Below are positions 44,934 through 58,017 of a stretch of DNA of 64,000 nt, in pieces. Under the pieces are notes generated by a model. That model worked only from the letters and a program-made list of their open reading frames with translations. It did not search any database and was not told where the DNA came from. The translations under genes were made by a program, and so were the position numbers. The stretch spans positions 124,001 to 188,000 of the forward strand of contig BCJJ01000012.1 in the NCBI GenBank assembly GCA_039545355.1, in the 5' to 3' direction. Numbering within the stretch: position 1 is the first letter of the stretch; each line of letters begins with the position of its first letter. Origin of the DNA: Trichosporon coremiiforme. Taxonomy: Eukaryota > Basidiomycota > Tremellomycetes > Trichosporonales > Trichosporonaceae.

Positions 44934-47900
44934 TTACTGCCTCTTCTCGTTCTGGCTGGGAGGCGTTAAGCCGAACTTGGCGTAGAGCGGGTCGTTGGGG
45001 TCCGTGTCGGGGTGCAGCTGCACCTTGTCCTTGTAGAGGTCGACGGTCGACTTGGTCTGCTCCTGGTTGGCCGGATCCGCGAGCGCCTCGGGGTTCGTCT
45101 GGTAGATCCAGTGTGAACCGGCACCAACAGTGCCCGCGATGAGGGTAGGGACCATGGTGAGGAGGGAGGGAAGGGCAATGTTAGCCTTCTTGAGCTCCTT
45201 GTGGTGCGAGCGACCACCAGTCATCAGGGACGAGCCACGGAGACGGCCACCGCGAATGCTGGCGAAAGTGGTGAGGTCGTCCTTGACCTTCTCGAGAGCC
45301 GGGTTGTAGGTGTAGTCGCCAACGTTCTCCTCCATGAGCTCGAGGTCCTCCTGAGCCTTCTTCGAGGGGTCCTTGTAGACGTGGATCTTGATAAGGAAGC
45401 GCGTAACAGGAGCAGTCGGGAGGAGACGAACAATGACACCGAGGGGAAGAGAGATGAAGCCGACAATGATCGAGATTCCCCAGTCACGGCCGTAGAGACG
45501 AGTGACCTGGAAGGCGGCACCACCAACCTCAATGATGAGGATCTGACCACCAACCATGATAAGGAAGATGGCCATGAACCAGTAGTTCTTGAAGAAGCCC
45601 TCGAGAACGTTGAAGTGGCGATCGAGACGACGACAGTTGAGCTGGTTGAAGATCTGGCAGAACACGAAGCAGTTGAAGACGAGAGTACGGAGGTCGGCAA
45701 CGTCTCCAACGTCGTTGGGGTCGAGACCAATGATCTTCGCACCAGCAAAGTGGAGGACCAAACAGACACAGATCTGGTAGATGGCCTGAATGACGATCAT
45801 CTTGACCATGTCCGTGTTGATGAGGGGTTCGTCCTTACGGTCGGGCTTGCGCCTGAGCGACGCGGGCGTGGCGGGATCGGTGGCAAGAGCAAGCGCGGCG
45901 AAGGTGTCCATGATCAGGTTGACCCAGAGAAGCTGAACGGCAGTCAGGACAGAGCTCTCAGAAGCGGAAGCGACGGCGGAAACGTAGGTGATAACGACGG
46001 CAGTGATGTTGACCGAGATCTGGAACTGGAGGAACTTCTTGACCGAGTCGTTGACACAGCGACCCCACATGATGGCGAGGACAATGTTCGAGAACGAGTC
46101 GTCCATGAGAATAATGTCCGAAGCCTCCTTGGCGACCTCAGTACCGGCGATTCCCATGGCGAAACCGACGTTGGCGAGCTTGAGCGCGGGTCCGTCGTTG
46201 GTACCGTCACCAGTGACACCGACGACCTCACCCTGTTCCTTGAGGGTGCGGACGAGCAGCTTCTTGTCCTCGGGAGAAGAACGGGCGAGAATCTGGAGAC
46301 GAGGGGCGATCATGTGGCGGTCCGCATCGGAGAGGGCGCGGAACACGGGGCCTTCCATGACAATACCACCGGCAGTGAAGATGCCACACTGGCGGGCGAT
46401 GGAGCGGGCTGTCAGAACGTTGTCACCAGTGCACATCTTAACTGCGACACCAGCGCCTTGGCAGGTTCTAACAGCCTCGGCGACACCAGGGCGGAGCGGG
46501 TCCTCGATACCAGTGATGGCGATAAGAGTGAGGTCCTGGTTGGAGAGGGCGAAGGGGACCTGCTCGGGGTCGGTGCCCTCGGCGCCAGCAGGAGGCCACT
46601 GGGGGAAGTCACGGTAGCAGAGAGCGAGGGTACGGAGGGTCTGGTTGGCGTAGAACATGATAGTGTTCTGGATGTTCTCGGCAGCGGCGGCGTCGTACTC
46701 GCTGACGTGGAGGCCCTCGGTGTGGCGGGAGACATCGATGTAGTGAGTGCACTTGGCGGTGATGACCTCGGAGGCACCCTTGACGTAGAGACGGTAGCCG
46801 GTGGCGGTCTTGATGACGACACCCATGCTCTTGAGCTCGGACGAGAACGGAATCATCTGAACGATGTCGGCGCTCTCACGAGTGGTCTTGTAATTGGGCC
46901 AGCCGAGCTCCTTGGCGAAGCGGAGAAGAGCAGTCTCGGTCTTGGAGCCGACGAACTCGGTGTTGCCGTCCTGGTCGGTGTCCTCGAAAGCGGTCGAGTT
47001 GATGCAGATGGCCTCATTGAAGAGGTTGATGACCTCCGGGGAGGCAACCTCGTTCATCTCGGAAGAGTCAAAGGCAAAGTCCTGGCGGTCGGGGTCCTCG
47101 TCGTTGGCAATGTTACGCTCGGCGTTCTCCTTAAGGTTGCGAACAAACTTGCCGTGGACACCGAGGGATCCAGCGACGACCGACATCACGTTTTGCGTGA
47201 GGGTACCGGTCTTGTCGGTACAGATGACAGTCGCGTGGCCCATGGTCTCACAAGAGCCGAGCACACGGACGAGCAGGTTCTGCTTCGTCATACGCTTGGT
47301 GGCGAAGGCGAGAGCGAGAGTGACGGCGAGCGGGAGACCCTCAGGAACGGCAACAACGATAAGGGTGACCGAAATGATGAGAATCTGGACGAAGGACTGC
47401 GCCTTTTCGTTCGGCGTGCGGCCGGGGTCGGTGCGGAGCTGAACAAAGAAGCGGATCATGAGCGAGATGAACAGAATAAGACCGGAGCCGGCACCAGCCT
47501 TGGCGATAAGCTCGGCGAGCTTGTTGAGCTTGAGCTGGAGGGGCGTCTCCTCAGTGTCGGTGCGCATCGCCATCATGATACGGCCATTGAACGAGTACGT
47601 GCCGACGGAAGTGACGACGTACGAGCCAACACCCTCGAGGACCTTGGCACCGGAAACCAGGAAACAGTCAAGCTTGGCGCGCTGGCCGGGCTGGAGGTTG
47701 TCGCGCTCACGGACGCACTCGTCGTAGGTCGACTTCTTGATGGCATCGGATTCACCAGTGGCGCCAGACTCGTCGCAGCGGACGTTGTGACCTCCGAGGA
47801 AAACACCGTCGACGGGAAGGATCTCTCCGGGTTCAAGCATAGCAATGTCACCGACGACGATGTCGCGGACGTTGATGACCTGCTCGCTTCCGCTACGGAT

Positions 47901-49005
47901 AACCTTGACAGTACGGTCCTCGCGCTTCTCGTTCAGCTTCTTAAACTGGCGCTCCTTCTGCCAGTCGTTGATGGAGCCGACCAGAACAACAATGATGATG
48001 GCGACCATAATGGCAACACCCTCAATCCAATCGACCTTGGGGTCCTCACAACCCTGAGGGCACTCATCAGAGTAGGTGATGTGAGGAGGGGCACCGAAGT
48101 CCTGGTAGAGACCGAGGGCGAGCGAGACGACAGCCGCAACGGAAAGAAGAATCTGAGTTGCGTCAGTAGGGAGAAACAAAACACAGGGGCGGTGTAGTAC
48201 GTACCAGGACCTTGTCCTTGAAGGCGTCCCACATGAGCTGGAAGATGGACTTGGACTTGCGCTCGGGCAGGTCATTGCGTCCGTACACCTTGCGGCGCTG
48301 CTCGTAGGTAGCGTTCCACTGGGGGCCATCGCCACCGTCAACGGCCCTCTGCTCAGAAGAAGAGCGGGGAGCACCGCTATGAGCACCGTTTTCGGCGGGA
48401 AGACCACGTGACGGGTCAACACCAAGACCATTCAGGAGGCCCTGGACTCCACCGATCTTCTCGAGGTCGTCGAGCGACTTGGGGTCGACAAGCATGGCGA
48501 GCGTCGACGGCTTCTCGGCGAAGGGGGTGGGGTCGGTCGTGTCCTTGGACGGGTCGAGGTGGGAGACGAGCTCCTCCTTGCCCTTCTTCTTCTTCTTCTT
48601 CTTGTCGCCATCCTCGTCCGAGTCGCTCTCGACGGTGGTGTCGACAACAGAGAGCTCACGCTCCTTGCCGTTAGAAGACCAAGTGCCGATGCTCCATTTC
48701 CGCTTGTGCTTCGAAGGGCTGTCGGGGACACTCAGGCTGTTGTTGGCAGTGGTAGCGCCGCCGATGTCGCTGTGGTACGACGGCGGGATCTGGGACACTG
48801 GGGATCCATCCTCATTGAAGTGGACAGACGAGCTCGTGGTGAGGGTAGGGGAGCCGGGGGCGAGGGCGCCCTGGTTGGTCGGGGAGAGATGGCTGGGGTC
48901 GTTGCCAGAGTGTTGGTTGACGGGAGTGTGCGGCGAGTTGTTGACAGCGTCCTGCGACTGCGGCCCGTCGAGGTCAGTAGTGACGATCTGCGGAGGGGAG
49001 GGCAT
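44934..49005 (-). CDS. PMC1: Vacuolar P2B-type Ca2+-ATPase
   Basis: Pumps cytosolic Ca2+ into the vacuole and is typically a calcineurin-regulated gene in fungi. Exons 49005-48205 and 48152-44934 (52-nt intron) give 1,339 residues. A long N-terminal region rich in Ser/Pro and Lys (including a run of seven Lys) precedes YGRNDLPERKSKS, the usual entry to the pump core. Motifs: CDESGATGESDAI, PEGLPLAVTLALAF with the Ca2+-site Glu, the phosphorylation site CTDKTGTLT, MCTGDNVLTA and VTGDGTNDGPALK. The C-terminal membrane segments include WVNLIMDTFAALALATDP. The calmodulin-binding site, if any, would be N- or C-terminal and is not evident. Confidence 0.94.
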
Positions 49006-50578
49006 TGTGGCCCGTGGTGAGCTTGAAGCTCTCGAGTAGAGGGTGAGGGCTAGAAGCGTAGAGAACTAGGTGGCGAAAATGGTAAAAGAGATGAACGATG
49101 GGTGCCGAGTGTCTCTGAGAAATGAGAAATGGGGGAGTGAGCGACGATGACAGTTGGTGTGTTGAAGGTTATAGATTTAAGCAGAGACGAGATGTGCAGT
49201 GTAGGCTGTGGTGTGGTCGCTGGGACAGTGATGGCCCGGCACTGGTACGGCTGTATGGCTGTACGGTGGTGGTACGGTGGCACGGTGGTACGGTGAGAGT
49301 CGCGCGTGCGTTTGGAGCGGGTCTGCTGGGATCAGAGGTGATTTCAGCGAGGCGGTGCAGATTGGTGCCTGAAGCGAGTGGGGCAAAGCCCTCTGCTGCC
49401 GTGGTGCCGTTGAGCCAAGCCCATGGCTCGCTGGCTCAGGGCTGCAGGGAAAGGAAAGGCAGGACCAAGGCAGGACCACACATTGGGGCCCTGTGCCCTG
49501 GCTCGTCCTGGGCTACGCCCTGCGGTCCTCTGGTCCTGCGGGAGCCAATTCACCGTTCGTTTTCTCTTGTCGCGTTCTTGGCCGCTAAGGAACTCTAAGG
49601 GCTGGGCAGCTGGCCACCGCGTGGATGTTAGTCCATCCGATATTCTTCTTAATTGCTTTGCCTAATCTCTCCCAGCTCGACCCCTGGTATTCCTAATCTT
49701 TGGCTCGGCTTCAATGCTCCGGGCTCCAGATCGAGCAAGTGCGGCAGTAAGGGGGGCCCAGGGGGGCGCTCCGAGTGCCGATGCCCATACGGCGATCGCC
49801 CCTTTCCCTTTGAATCTCCCGGACCTTGGCACGCGCGCACCCCGACAAGCACGCTTGCTCACCGTGACTTTCATGTGTGCCTGCCCGGGACTTGCATAGC
49901 ACATGGGACACTGGGACAGCTTTTGCGGTGTGCATGAGGAGGAGGTTCTGCCAGAGCCTTGAGCATAACCAATTTGCGCCCCACGGAGCAGCTCGAGCAG
50001 CGCGAGCATGCGAGTAGCTCGAGCAGCCGACCGTCAGTAGTACCGTGTTTTGTTTGGCTTCTTTGGCTTGGCGCCAGCCGCCTGCGCCGCGTGCGCCGCC
50101 AGGGGTTTTGGAAGCCGGGGCGGGCCCGGTCTAGCCAGCCTGCTGCGCGTGCTGCCTGTTTCTGCGATTTCTGCTCAATTCTGCCAGTTACGCCAGTGCG
50201 ACGGCGCAACGCAGCGCGAACAAGCGCATCAGTTGGCTGGTCCATTGTCCTCTGCCCAATCCCATGTTTGTGACCAGCACCGGGCCCTGCACGACATGCC
50301 ACTTGACTGATGGGCCCGTTGTTCCACTCGGTGCAACACTGCTTGCCGCCGCCGGTTGTCGCCACTCAGCTCAGACATCAGAAATCAGAATCGTCGCCAC
50401 CCGTACACGACGGCCCCGGGGTCGGCGTATCTCGTTTTCGTCAGCCGGACAGCTCCGTCATCAGTCATCTTGCACAGCATAACAGACGCGTCATAGATCA
50501 TGCAGCAGTGTAATCAACGCTACTCGGCCATCATAGATCTCGCAGAAAGAGAGCCAATGCACGGCGTCGTGCGATCGC

Positions 50579-50594
50579 GGGGGGGGGGGGGGGG
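50579..50594 (+). repeat. Poly-G tract (16 G)
   Basis: Sixteen consecutive G residues, then A and four more G. The tract could form a G-quadruplex and is also a place where sequence length may be unreliable. Confidence 0.85.
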
Positions 50595-51302
50595 AGGGGC
50601 GCAAATTCCCCTGCCCGCACAAGAGATGCATCCGATCGCGCAGACGCGCAGGCGCGCAGGCGCGACGCCTTGGCCAATCCACAGCCCCGGACGATCTTCG
50701 GGGAAACCCGACGAGCTTGCTTGGAGATTCGCCACTGTTCTGCTGCTCGGTCTGCATGGAGATCGGTGAGATCGCCTTTCTGACCTCTCCCAGACCCGCC
50801 AGACTTCCGCACAACGCGTGATGCATGTACTGCCCACCGAATTCTTTTCCAATGCATGCAATGCAGCCAATAGAGCTAATAGAGCCCTTGTAGTTACCCT
50901 GTGAACCTGCTGCAAGCTCCCCTCCCAGGATGTGACATGGTAACATCCTTTCTAGTACGCAGATCTATCACGCCGTATCCGCGCTGGACCCGATGCAACT
51001 GGACGCGGTGGAAAACAACGGTCCGCATTTCCCGGGACTACAGTAAGTGCGTGCGCCTGAGCCTGCGCGCCAATGCAACGAGCGCCATGGCAAGAAGCGA
51101 GAGCAATGCCAAGTGCGCGATTTTATTCTCGGTCAAAATGAACCCAGAATGCTCCAATGACATCTGAGATTAAACGATCATAGCAACGCGAATGTCTTGG
51201 CATTCCATCTGGAGCCCGTGCGGGTCGTGCGGAGCGCGCCTCGAAAGTGCGGAGCCTTGTCAACCTTCGCTTCAGCTGAATTCGAGCCCCCTGTCACGCC
51301 CC

Positions 51303-51345
51303 GACTGTGGACTGTGGACTCTGGACTGTGGCCCTGGGGCCACAG
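51303..51345 (+). repeat. Short CTGTGGA/CTCTGGA tandem array
   Basis: Four 7-bp units of the type GGACTGT or GGACTCT run in tandem and end in a small inverted repeat (TGTGGCCCTGGGGCCACA). Confidence 0.75.
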
Positions 51346-52564
51346 ACGTACGCAGCATAGCCTGGCCCGCCTTCTCGATTCTGCGGCGTCACTGCTTCGA
51401 TGATGGTCAGCGGTTTACATCGCGCTCCATGAACCATATTGATGACATAGCCCGGATCTGAACGTGCGGGCCTTCTTGTCATCGGGCTCAGATGCTTGGC
51501 CACCTCTAAGTTCCTGGACCTTGCGGTCCCACGGTCATGGGCTAGGTCTTGGGCTTGAGTGGTCAAAGCCTGTCAAGAGCTCAGAAGTCTGGGCGCAGTC
51601 CAAGAGCCCGCATCTGCCCTCTGTGCCCAGCATACCCAGCAGCCTATGCTGCCCGCAGGACGAAATGATGAAAGCGTATGAGGTCATTCCCACATGGCGA
51701 ATGTCGCTCAGTCCCCACCGCCAAGATCTGATCATGAACGTGCATGACCGTCGCGAATTGGGGTGAGTGTGGGGGTCCGCCAAGCCTGCACCGCCTTGCG
51801 ACATGTGAACAGGGGTTCTCAGTGGCGAATGTCACCTCCTTGGCTCCAAACGATCATGGCTTGGCTGAGGCACACGACTGGGCTGAATGCTCACGTGCTG
51901 GTACACCGGATCTCTGCGTGCATGCAACATCGAGCGAGGCTGAGATAGCTCGGAAGGCTAGTGCTTGGCCTTGTTTGGGATGGTTTGGTTGGCTTGTTTC
52001 GAACACAGCCGAGTACGACCCAGCATGGCCCAGTGAGTTGGCTGTACCAGACTGACGGCCAGTGTATGATGGCGGTGTACACTAGAAAAACCACCTGCCA
52101 GTGGATCGGTGTTGATGTTCGAGCGGAAGACGGCGCATGCCTCGGTCGTCACTGCTGGTACTCGCTTTCTGCATCCGACTCTGGGTGGGCTAGTGTGGAA
52201 TGAGATGACGCATCTCGCTCTGAAGTGAAGGAGGGAGGAGGCGGTGAAGTATGTGGACAGCGACTAACCCTCCTCTCCAATTCTCCGTTGTGCCACGAAC
52301 AGCACAACATGCGCAGACGGTGCGAGTGACTAAGCCACCACGCCCCTCACTGCCAGATGCCTCGCATCCGAACCACTTGTTCCTCTTGCTTCTGGCTCCG
52401 GAGCATGCGTCAGATCTGACACTCATCACTGTAACGCGGCCCAACATCGTTCCGCATGTGCCTTAAGAGGTGCTTGATTTGAACTGCATGACTTGTACGA
52501 CGTATCTGTATCTTCTCTTCATTCACACATGGCACTCGTGCCTCTATCACTGGTATGCTCGCAC

Positions 52565-55500
52565 CTACTCGTCCAGGTCCATCTTGACCTCCTGCGGCTT
52601 GGCGCCCTTGCCCTGCGCGACCCACTCGTCGATCTGCGCCTTGAGCTCGTCGTTGGGAATGACGTCCTCGTACTTGAGCCTGCGCGTTGTTAGCCTCTAG
52701 GGTGGCGATGAAGCGAGAGACTTACGGGACGTTGTTGAAAGGGTCTAGCTCCTTCGACAAGAGAGCGGCACGGATCGTGCTGCGGTCGACGGTGACGCGC
52801 GACACAGGGAGGATGACCGGGTCCTTCATGACTGTGGGTTAGTTTATTAGTGTCGTCAAGCAGCAGCATACGAGTAGCAAGCAGAGGGTCTGGAGGCGTC
52901 AGTTTGAGACATCTCAATCTAAACTCACCGAGGAACTCGTCGGGAATCTCGCGCTCATCCTCAATCTCGATCGTGGCCTTGGCATCTTCGACGCGCTGCG
53001 TGAACGCGATGATCTCCTGAACCTCGCCATCGGTCATGATCGCGCGGTTCTTAAGGATACGCGCAAAGCGCTCGAACAGCTCCTTCGAGTACGAGCGGCC
53101 ATCGTTCGCAACAGCGCGGATGAAGTCCTGCTCCGAGCCCAGGTTCAGGTAGATCTGCGCCAAGGCTGCGAGCAACTGCTTCGGCTTGAAACCGAAACGC
53201 TCCGGGTCCTTCAGCTTGAGTTCCTGCATCTTGGGTCCGACGAGCGTCGCGAGACTCTCGTCGAGGGACTGGGGTCAGCTAAACGGTGTAAACAGGTTGG
53301 CTAGAGACTACTTACAGCAGTCAGACGGTCAACGATCTCGCCGACCAGGAACGGCTCCTTCTCCGTCGCGGTGATGTCGCGGATGAGCTCAATGTGGTCA
53401 AGACCCATGTGCGTGTGGTACGGCGCCGACTGCTCCGCCTGGCGCAGCTGGGACTCGGTGTCCTCCTTCTCCGCCTGCGTCTTGGCGTTCCACGCCTCCT
53501 CGTCCTCCTTCTCGGCACGCAGACTGTGCACTGCAGCCAGGTTCGTCAGAGATTCCTCGAGGTGGAACGTAGTGTCGCTCATGAGCATGTTGACGAACTT
53601 GATGAACTGGTCGAGGTTGTCACTGTTTGTCAGCTCATGGATGCAAAGTCCAGTAGCTTACTGTCTGGACTTGACGAAGGCTTCACGGTGCAGCGGGTTC
53701 GTCCACATGGACTTCAGAATGCGACTGAGGTCGCGACGGAAGTTGAACTTGTCTGGCGGTTAGCATTGACGGAAAGCCCCAAACTCACCCCAGAACTGCG
53801 TGTGGCCACCTGTGGACTCAACATCGATCCAGAAGCGGATAATCATGGGCATAAGGTGGGCCGTAGATTGGGGGTGTGTGCTGAGGCGGTCGAAAAGAGG
53901 TCCCTTGCGCCAGTATCCGACGGGGTACAGGCCGTTGGCGAGCGCCTGCGTGTTAGCGGAATGCGTAGTGCGACCACTACAGCATGGTCTACTCACAGCA
54001 ACAAGCTTGGCCTTGAGGAAGGGGTTGTTGACGTGGGTGGGGTTCACGAAGGCGATGGCGAAGGTGATGAGGGTGTCCTTGTCAGCATCATCGAGGGCGT
54101 CCGGGCTGTAGCGAGCGAGGAAGTCGTAGTACTCGACGACGTTCTCAAAGAAGAACTCGGGCAGCATGCGGAACTGCACAGGCGATACAGGCGAAAGAGG
54201 GAGGCTGCAATTGTCAGTTATGAGGACTGTACGCACAACTCACGAGATGGGCTTTTGGGGGTGCGCGTGCTCCGGGTCAACCATGCGCAAAAGCCAGTTC
54301 ATGAGGAAGCCGCAGAAGGTAACGTTCAGGCGGACCATGGCGGGGTCCAGCAGCTGGGTGTCGTAGGCGTGAATGGAGGCGTGTATCGTGGCGAGGTCGC
54401 CCTTGTACTTCTTAATCGCAGCCTCGCCCTGCGCCTCAGCGGTCGGGTTGCCAGCCCACTGGCCCCTCATCGCCTCAAGACGCTTTAACTCCTTCTCTAT
54501 GTCGCTAATGTTGCGCTCCAGCTTGGTACGGGTGCCGATCGTCTTGATCGTGCCGAGGTGGTGAATGTGGTTCAGCAGGTAGAAGATGTCAGGGATGAAG
54601 CCAGGCTTCGAGTCAGTGTCCATAACATGGCCGAAGTACTCGTCAGCCTCGGCCTTCTCGGCGTGGATCTTGGTCTCTTCTGAGACGTCGAGACGCTTGG
54701 AGTGACGGTAGTACTCGGGGTCGACCTTGTCAATCTGTCTGTTAGGTCAGGCCAGGTCGCTAAATCTTACCTTTGAGTAATTGAAGTCCATGACAGGCTC
54801 GAACAATTTCAGCAGAACATACTGCAAGTTGATCATGAAGCCGTCAGAGGAGACGGTGCGGTAATCAACCTGAGGTTAGTTATTGCGAGGACAAGTGTAG
54901 CTCACATGACTGCCCGCTCGCTTCACGTTCAAGGCAACGACTTTGGCGAAGAAGTCCAGAGCGCCTTCTCGCGACTCGGGAGAAGCTCGGACAATGGCAT
55001 TGTACAGGGTGAACAGGCCATTCTGCTGGGTTAGCGGAACATCACTCAGCGGCACCCACCTGGAGAGCACCCAGACCATGGCGAAGGTTGGATTTGTTGG
55101 CGTCAATATCCGCCGTCTTCCGCTCCGTCGGGTTTGAGAAGTACGTCTTCCAGATCTGCGGCTACGAATGTCAGATCGTTACTCCCTGTGACACCTACGA
55201 ATTCTCTTGGGAACACGCTCAGCCTCGTGAGCGGTCCGAGTAGCGACTGCCACTCCAGCTTGGCAGCGTCGACATTCGGAGCAACCCAGATGGGAAGTGA
55301 CGGGAGCTGGTATTAGCTTCGAACGCATAATTCAGCTTACAAGGGCAGCAATCGCCTTGACCTGCACGAGCAGCGTCATGGCACCGAGATACTTCTGCCA
55401 GTCCTGACCGAGGAGGTCCGGTGTCGGCGTGATCTTGAACCACTCTTGGAAGAACAAGCTGAGTGTCGGTGTGATCACGTCCGCCATGCCGCCCTCAGGG

Positions 55501-56738
55501 AAGCCGGTCGCGAGGTCGTTGAGGAAGGGCAGCAGGTCCGCCGGCGCAAGCGCGTTAGGGTTGCGCTGGACCACGGGCTGCGGCGCAGACGAGGTCAACG
55601 GATCGCCGGCAGCGCCCGTTCCCGAAACACCCAGCAGCAGGGGGAGGAACTCGGCTGGTCCGACGAGTTTGCTGATGTTAGTTGATCTCCTAGCGGAGGC
55701 AACTCACTCGGCGGGCTGAGGGAACATTGTCGGATCCTCCAGCGTCATGCCGCTGTAGGAAATGACCAATCGCTTGAGCTCGTTGGCCGCCTCGTGCCAC
55801 TTGGCCTTCTCCTCCTTGCTGTATCCGAGTCTGGACATCTCGCGGTTGACGCCGTTCAGTCGCTTCCAACATCCGGTCAGATACTCGAACACGGTCTCGC
55901 CTTCAGGCATGCCCGCCAGGACCGTCAGCTGGTCAGGATCGTCACTGGAGCGTCAGGTCAATACGTGGAGCTAGCTACCTACCTGGACGCCATTGACGTT
56001 GGGTCGAGCGATAGACGGGCGATCAGCAGGCGGTCGCGCGAATCCAGAGAGACCGTTGGCGTGGCCGCTGGCCGTCAGCTAAGTAGCAGAGGTGCGACAG
56101 AATTGTGCACATACCGGGGTTCTCCTCCTGCATTTCTCCGCGAAGTTCCTTCAGCCAGGTCTTCTTCCAGTCAGAAGCCTCGGCCTCCAATTTCTGGTAT
56201 CAGCTGAACGATCACTGAACTCAACTCACGTCAAGAGTTACATTGAAGACCTTGCCGACGGCCAGAGCCTCCCAGTCCGCATAGCTCTGGGTCGGCTTGA
56301 CGGGCGACGCAGCGGCAGGGCGAGGCTTGGACTGCACAGGAGTGCTGGTAGACGAACTCCTAGACGGTCCGCTAGGCGCAGTCGGCTTCGGCGAAGGAGT
56401 CGCCTTAGGGGTGGCGGGGGCGGGGGCGGGTGTCGCCTTAGGTGCGGGGGAAGCCGTCGGCTTGGCAGCTGGCGACGGCACGCGCGCGGGCGACGGGATA
56501 GCCTGCGAGAGGAGACGCGAGGCAGAAGACGGGGGAACGTGTGGGGTCGAGCTGCCAGACCCAGCCTGCTCCTCTGATGGTGTCTGCGGCGAGGCAGCCC
56601 GGGGCTCCTGTGACACTGAGCCGCCGAGGCGGGCCAGGCGCTTCAAGCGCATCTGTTTCGTCAGCTATGTCACCCGGACCCAAGCGCAGCTCAAGTTACC
56701 TTCTCCGCATCGCTCAGGTTGGGGTCGTTCGCGGACAT
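52565..56738 (-). CDS. UFD2: Ubiquitin chain elongation factor E4 (U-box ligase Ufd2)
   Basis: E4 enzyme that extends ubiquitin chains on substrates handled with Cdc48 in the UFD and ERAD pathways. Nineteen exons from 56738 ([22 protein letters not shown]) to the TAG at 52565-52567 join in frame to about 1,150 residues. The N-terminal region is Pro/Ala/Ser-rich and low in complexity. The Ufd2 core follows ([45 protein letters not shown]). The C-terminal U-box has [25 protein letters not shown] and [20 protein letters not shown]. Exon 17 (52889-52872) has only 18 nt and encodes part of the U-box entry. All internal junctions used standard GT-AG sites, with introns mostly of 35-55 nt. Confidence 0.93.
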
Positions 56739-56957
56739 GGTGTCTAGGGGTCCGAATGTGAGACTATGCAGCGTGTGCAGCAAGTGCTAATCGGGTCAGT
56801 CAGCCGGTGGTGGCCAGAGGCGAGGGGTGTGGTGACGCGTTCTCCCACGGTGGCCGAACGGTTGGTTCCGCCTGTGTGCGATCGACCTGAACTTCCTACC
56901 CCTGGCTCGCACTTGGTCACAACAAAAGCTCGTGACACCGTTGTAGCAGCAAGTACC

Positions 56958-57790
56958 ATGTCGCACGTCGTCGCACCCCTCGACCTCCCGTCCAGCTACA
57001 AGGACAGCCAGTCGGAGGTAAGTTCTGCAAAAGACTTTGGCTGACTCGCCCCAGCTCGACCGCGAGACCGAGCGCCGATTGCTCTCGGCCTCGTGTACTC
57101 TCTATGTTGGAAACTTGAGCTTCTACACGACAGAGGCGCAGATCTACGAGCGTGAGTTGCAGTGGTTAGCTCCATAACTCACAGCAGTGTTCGAGACGTG
57201 TGCCAAGCCGGAGGAGGGAGGCGGTATCAAGAGGTATGCGGGACAACAACTGTCAGAGCTAACCAGCCAGAATCATTATGGGTCTCGACCGACACCAGAA
57301 GTGAGTACACCGAGCTAGGCAAATGCCTGTATGAAGCTGACGTACCAGGACGCCGTGTGGTTTTGCCTTCGTGGAGTACTACCTTCACTCCGAGGCTGTC
57401 GCGTGTCTGCGCTACATCTCCGGCACGAAGCTGGACGAGCGCATCATCCGCTGCGACCTCGACCCGGGATACAAGGAGGGACGCCAGTTCGGCCGTGGCC
57501 GAAGTGGTGGCCAGGTCCGTGACGAGTTCAGGCAGGAGTACGACAGCGGACGAGGAGGATGGGGCCACCAGCGGCTTGAGATGGAGCGCCGACAGCAGGA
57601 GCAGGATCGCTTCCGTCAGCAGGTCCAGTTCGACACCTACGCTGCCATCGGTGGTCTCGGACAGGCGGGCGCCGACGTGCCCACTGGAGAGGCTGCGGAG
57701 CGTTCTAAGAGGGCGAGGAGCCATGAGGATTATGACGACCAGGACGGTGACGAGGGCAAGCGATTCCGTAGCGAGCGCGATGACGAGTAG
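56958..57790 (+). CDS. CBC2: Nuclear cap-binding complex subunit 2 (CBP20)
   Basis: RRM protein that, with CBP80, binds the m7G cap of nascent transcripts in the nucleus. Exons 56958-57017, 57055-57151, 57188-57233, 57271-57300 and 57349-57790 give 224 residues. The RRM has RNP2 ([12 protein letters not shown]) and RNP1 (CGFAFVEYY), the cap-stacking tyrosine in SSYKDSQ, and the family signature [34 protein letters not shown]. The C-terminal tail is Gln/Arg-rich then acidic. Introns are 36-48 nt. The gene diverges from UFD2 over about 220 bp. Confidence 0.95.
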
Positions 57791-58017
57791 GCGATACACA
57801 GACCAGTGCGATGTACTCCTATTCTGTAGAATGAACAGACTGGACTCTATCAGAGCAACGAGGAAGCGAGTGAGGCTGTCTCCAACGTCATGTACATGCA
57901 TCGGTACCAAATCTAAGTGTGTGCGCTGAGGAAGGCCGCCGGTGCTGCTACTCATTGGGGGCGTTCAACGCAGTTACAAAACAATGTTACACAGGGTCAT
58001 CTCTAATCAAGAAACTC

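Larger units (their letters stand above)
49006..52564. other. 3.5-kb gene-poor stretch with low-complexity tracts
   Basis: Upstream of PMC1 and downstream of UFD2. Short frames here are not protein-like, no tRNA- or rRNA-like structure was recognised, and no transposon motif was found. Local features are a 16-G homopolymer (50579-50594), a CTGTGGA-rich tract (51303-51345) and several GCATGCAATGCA-type palindromic words near 50850. Confidence 0.4.

Noticed and set aside
45201..48197. Plus-strand open frame of 998 codons opposite PMC1
   Set aside because: Same effect. The minus strand encodes all P-type ATPase motifs, and the plus translation has no recognisable domain.
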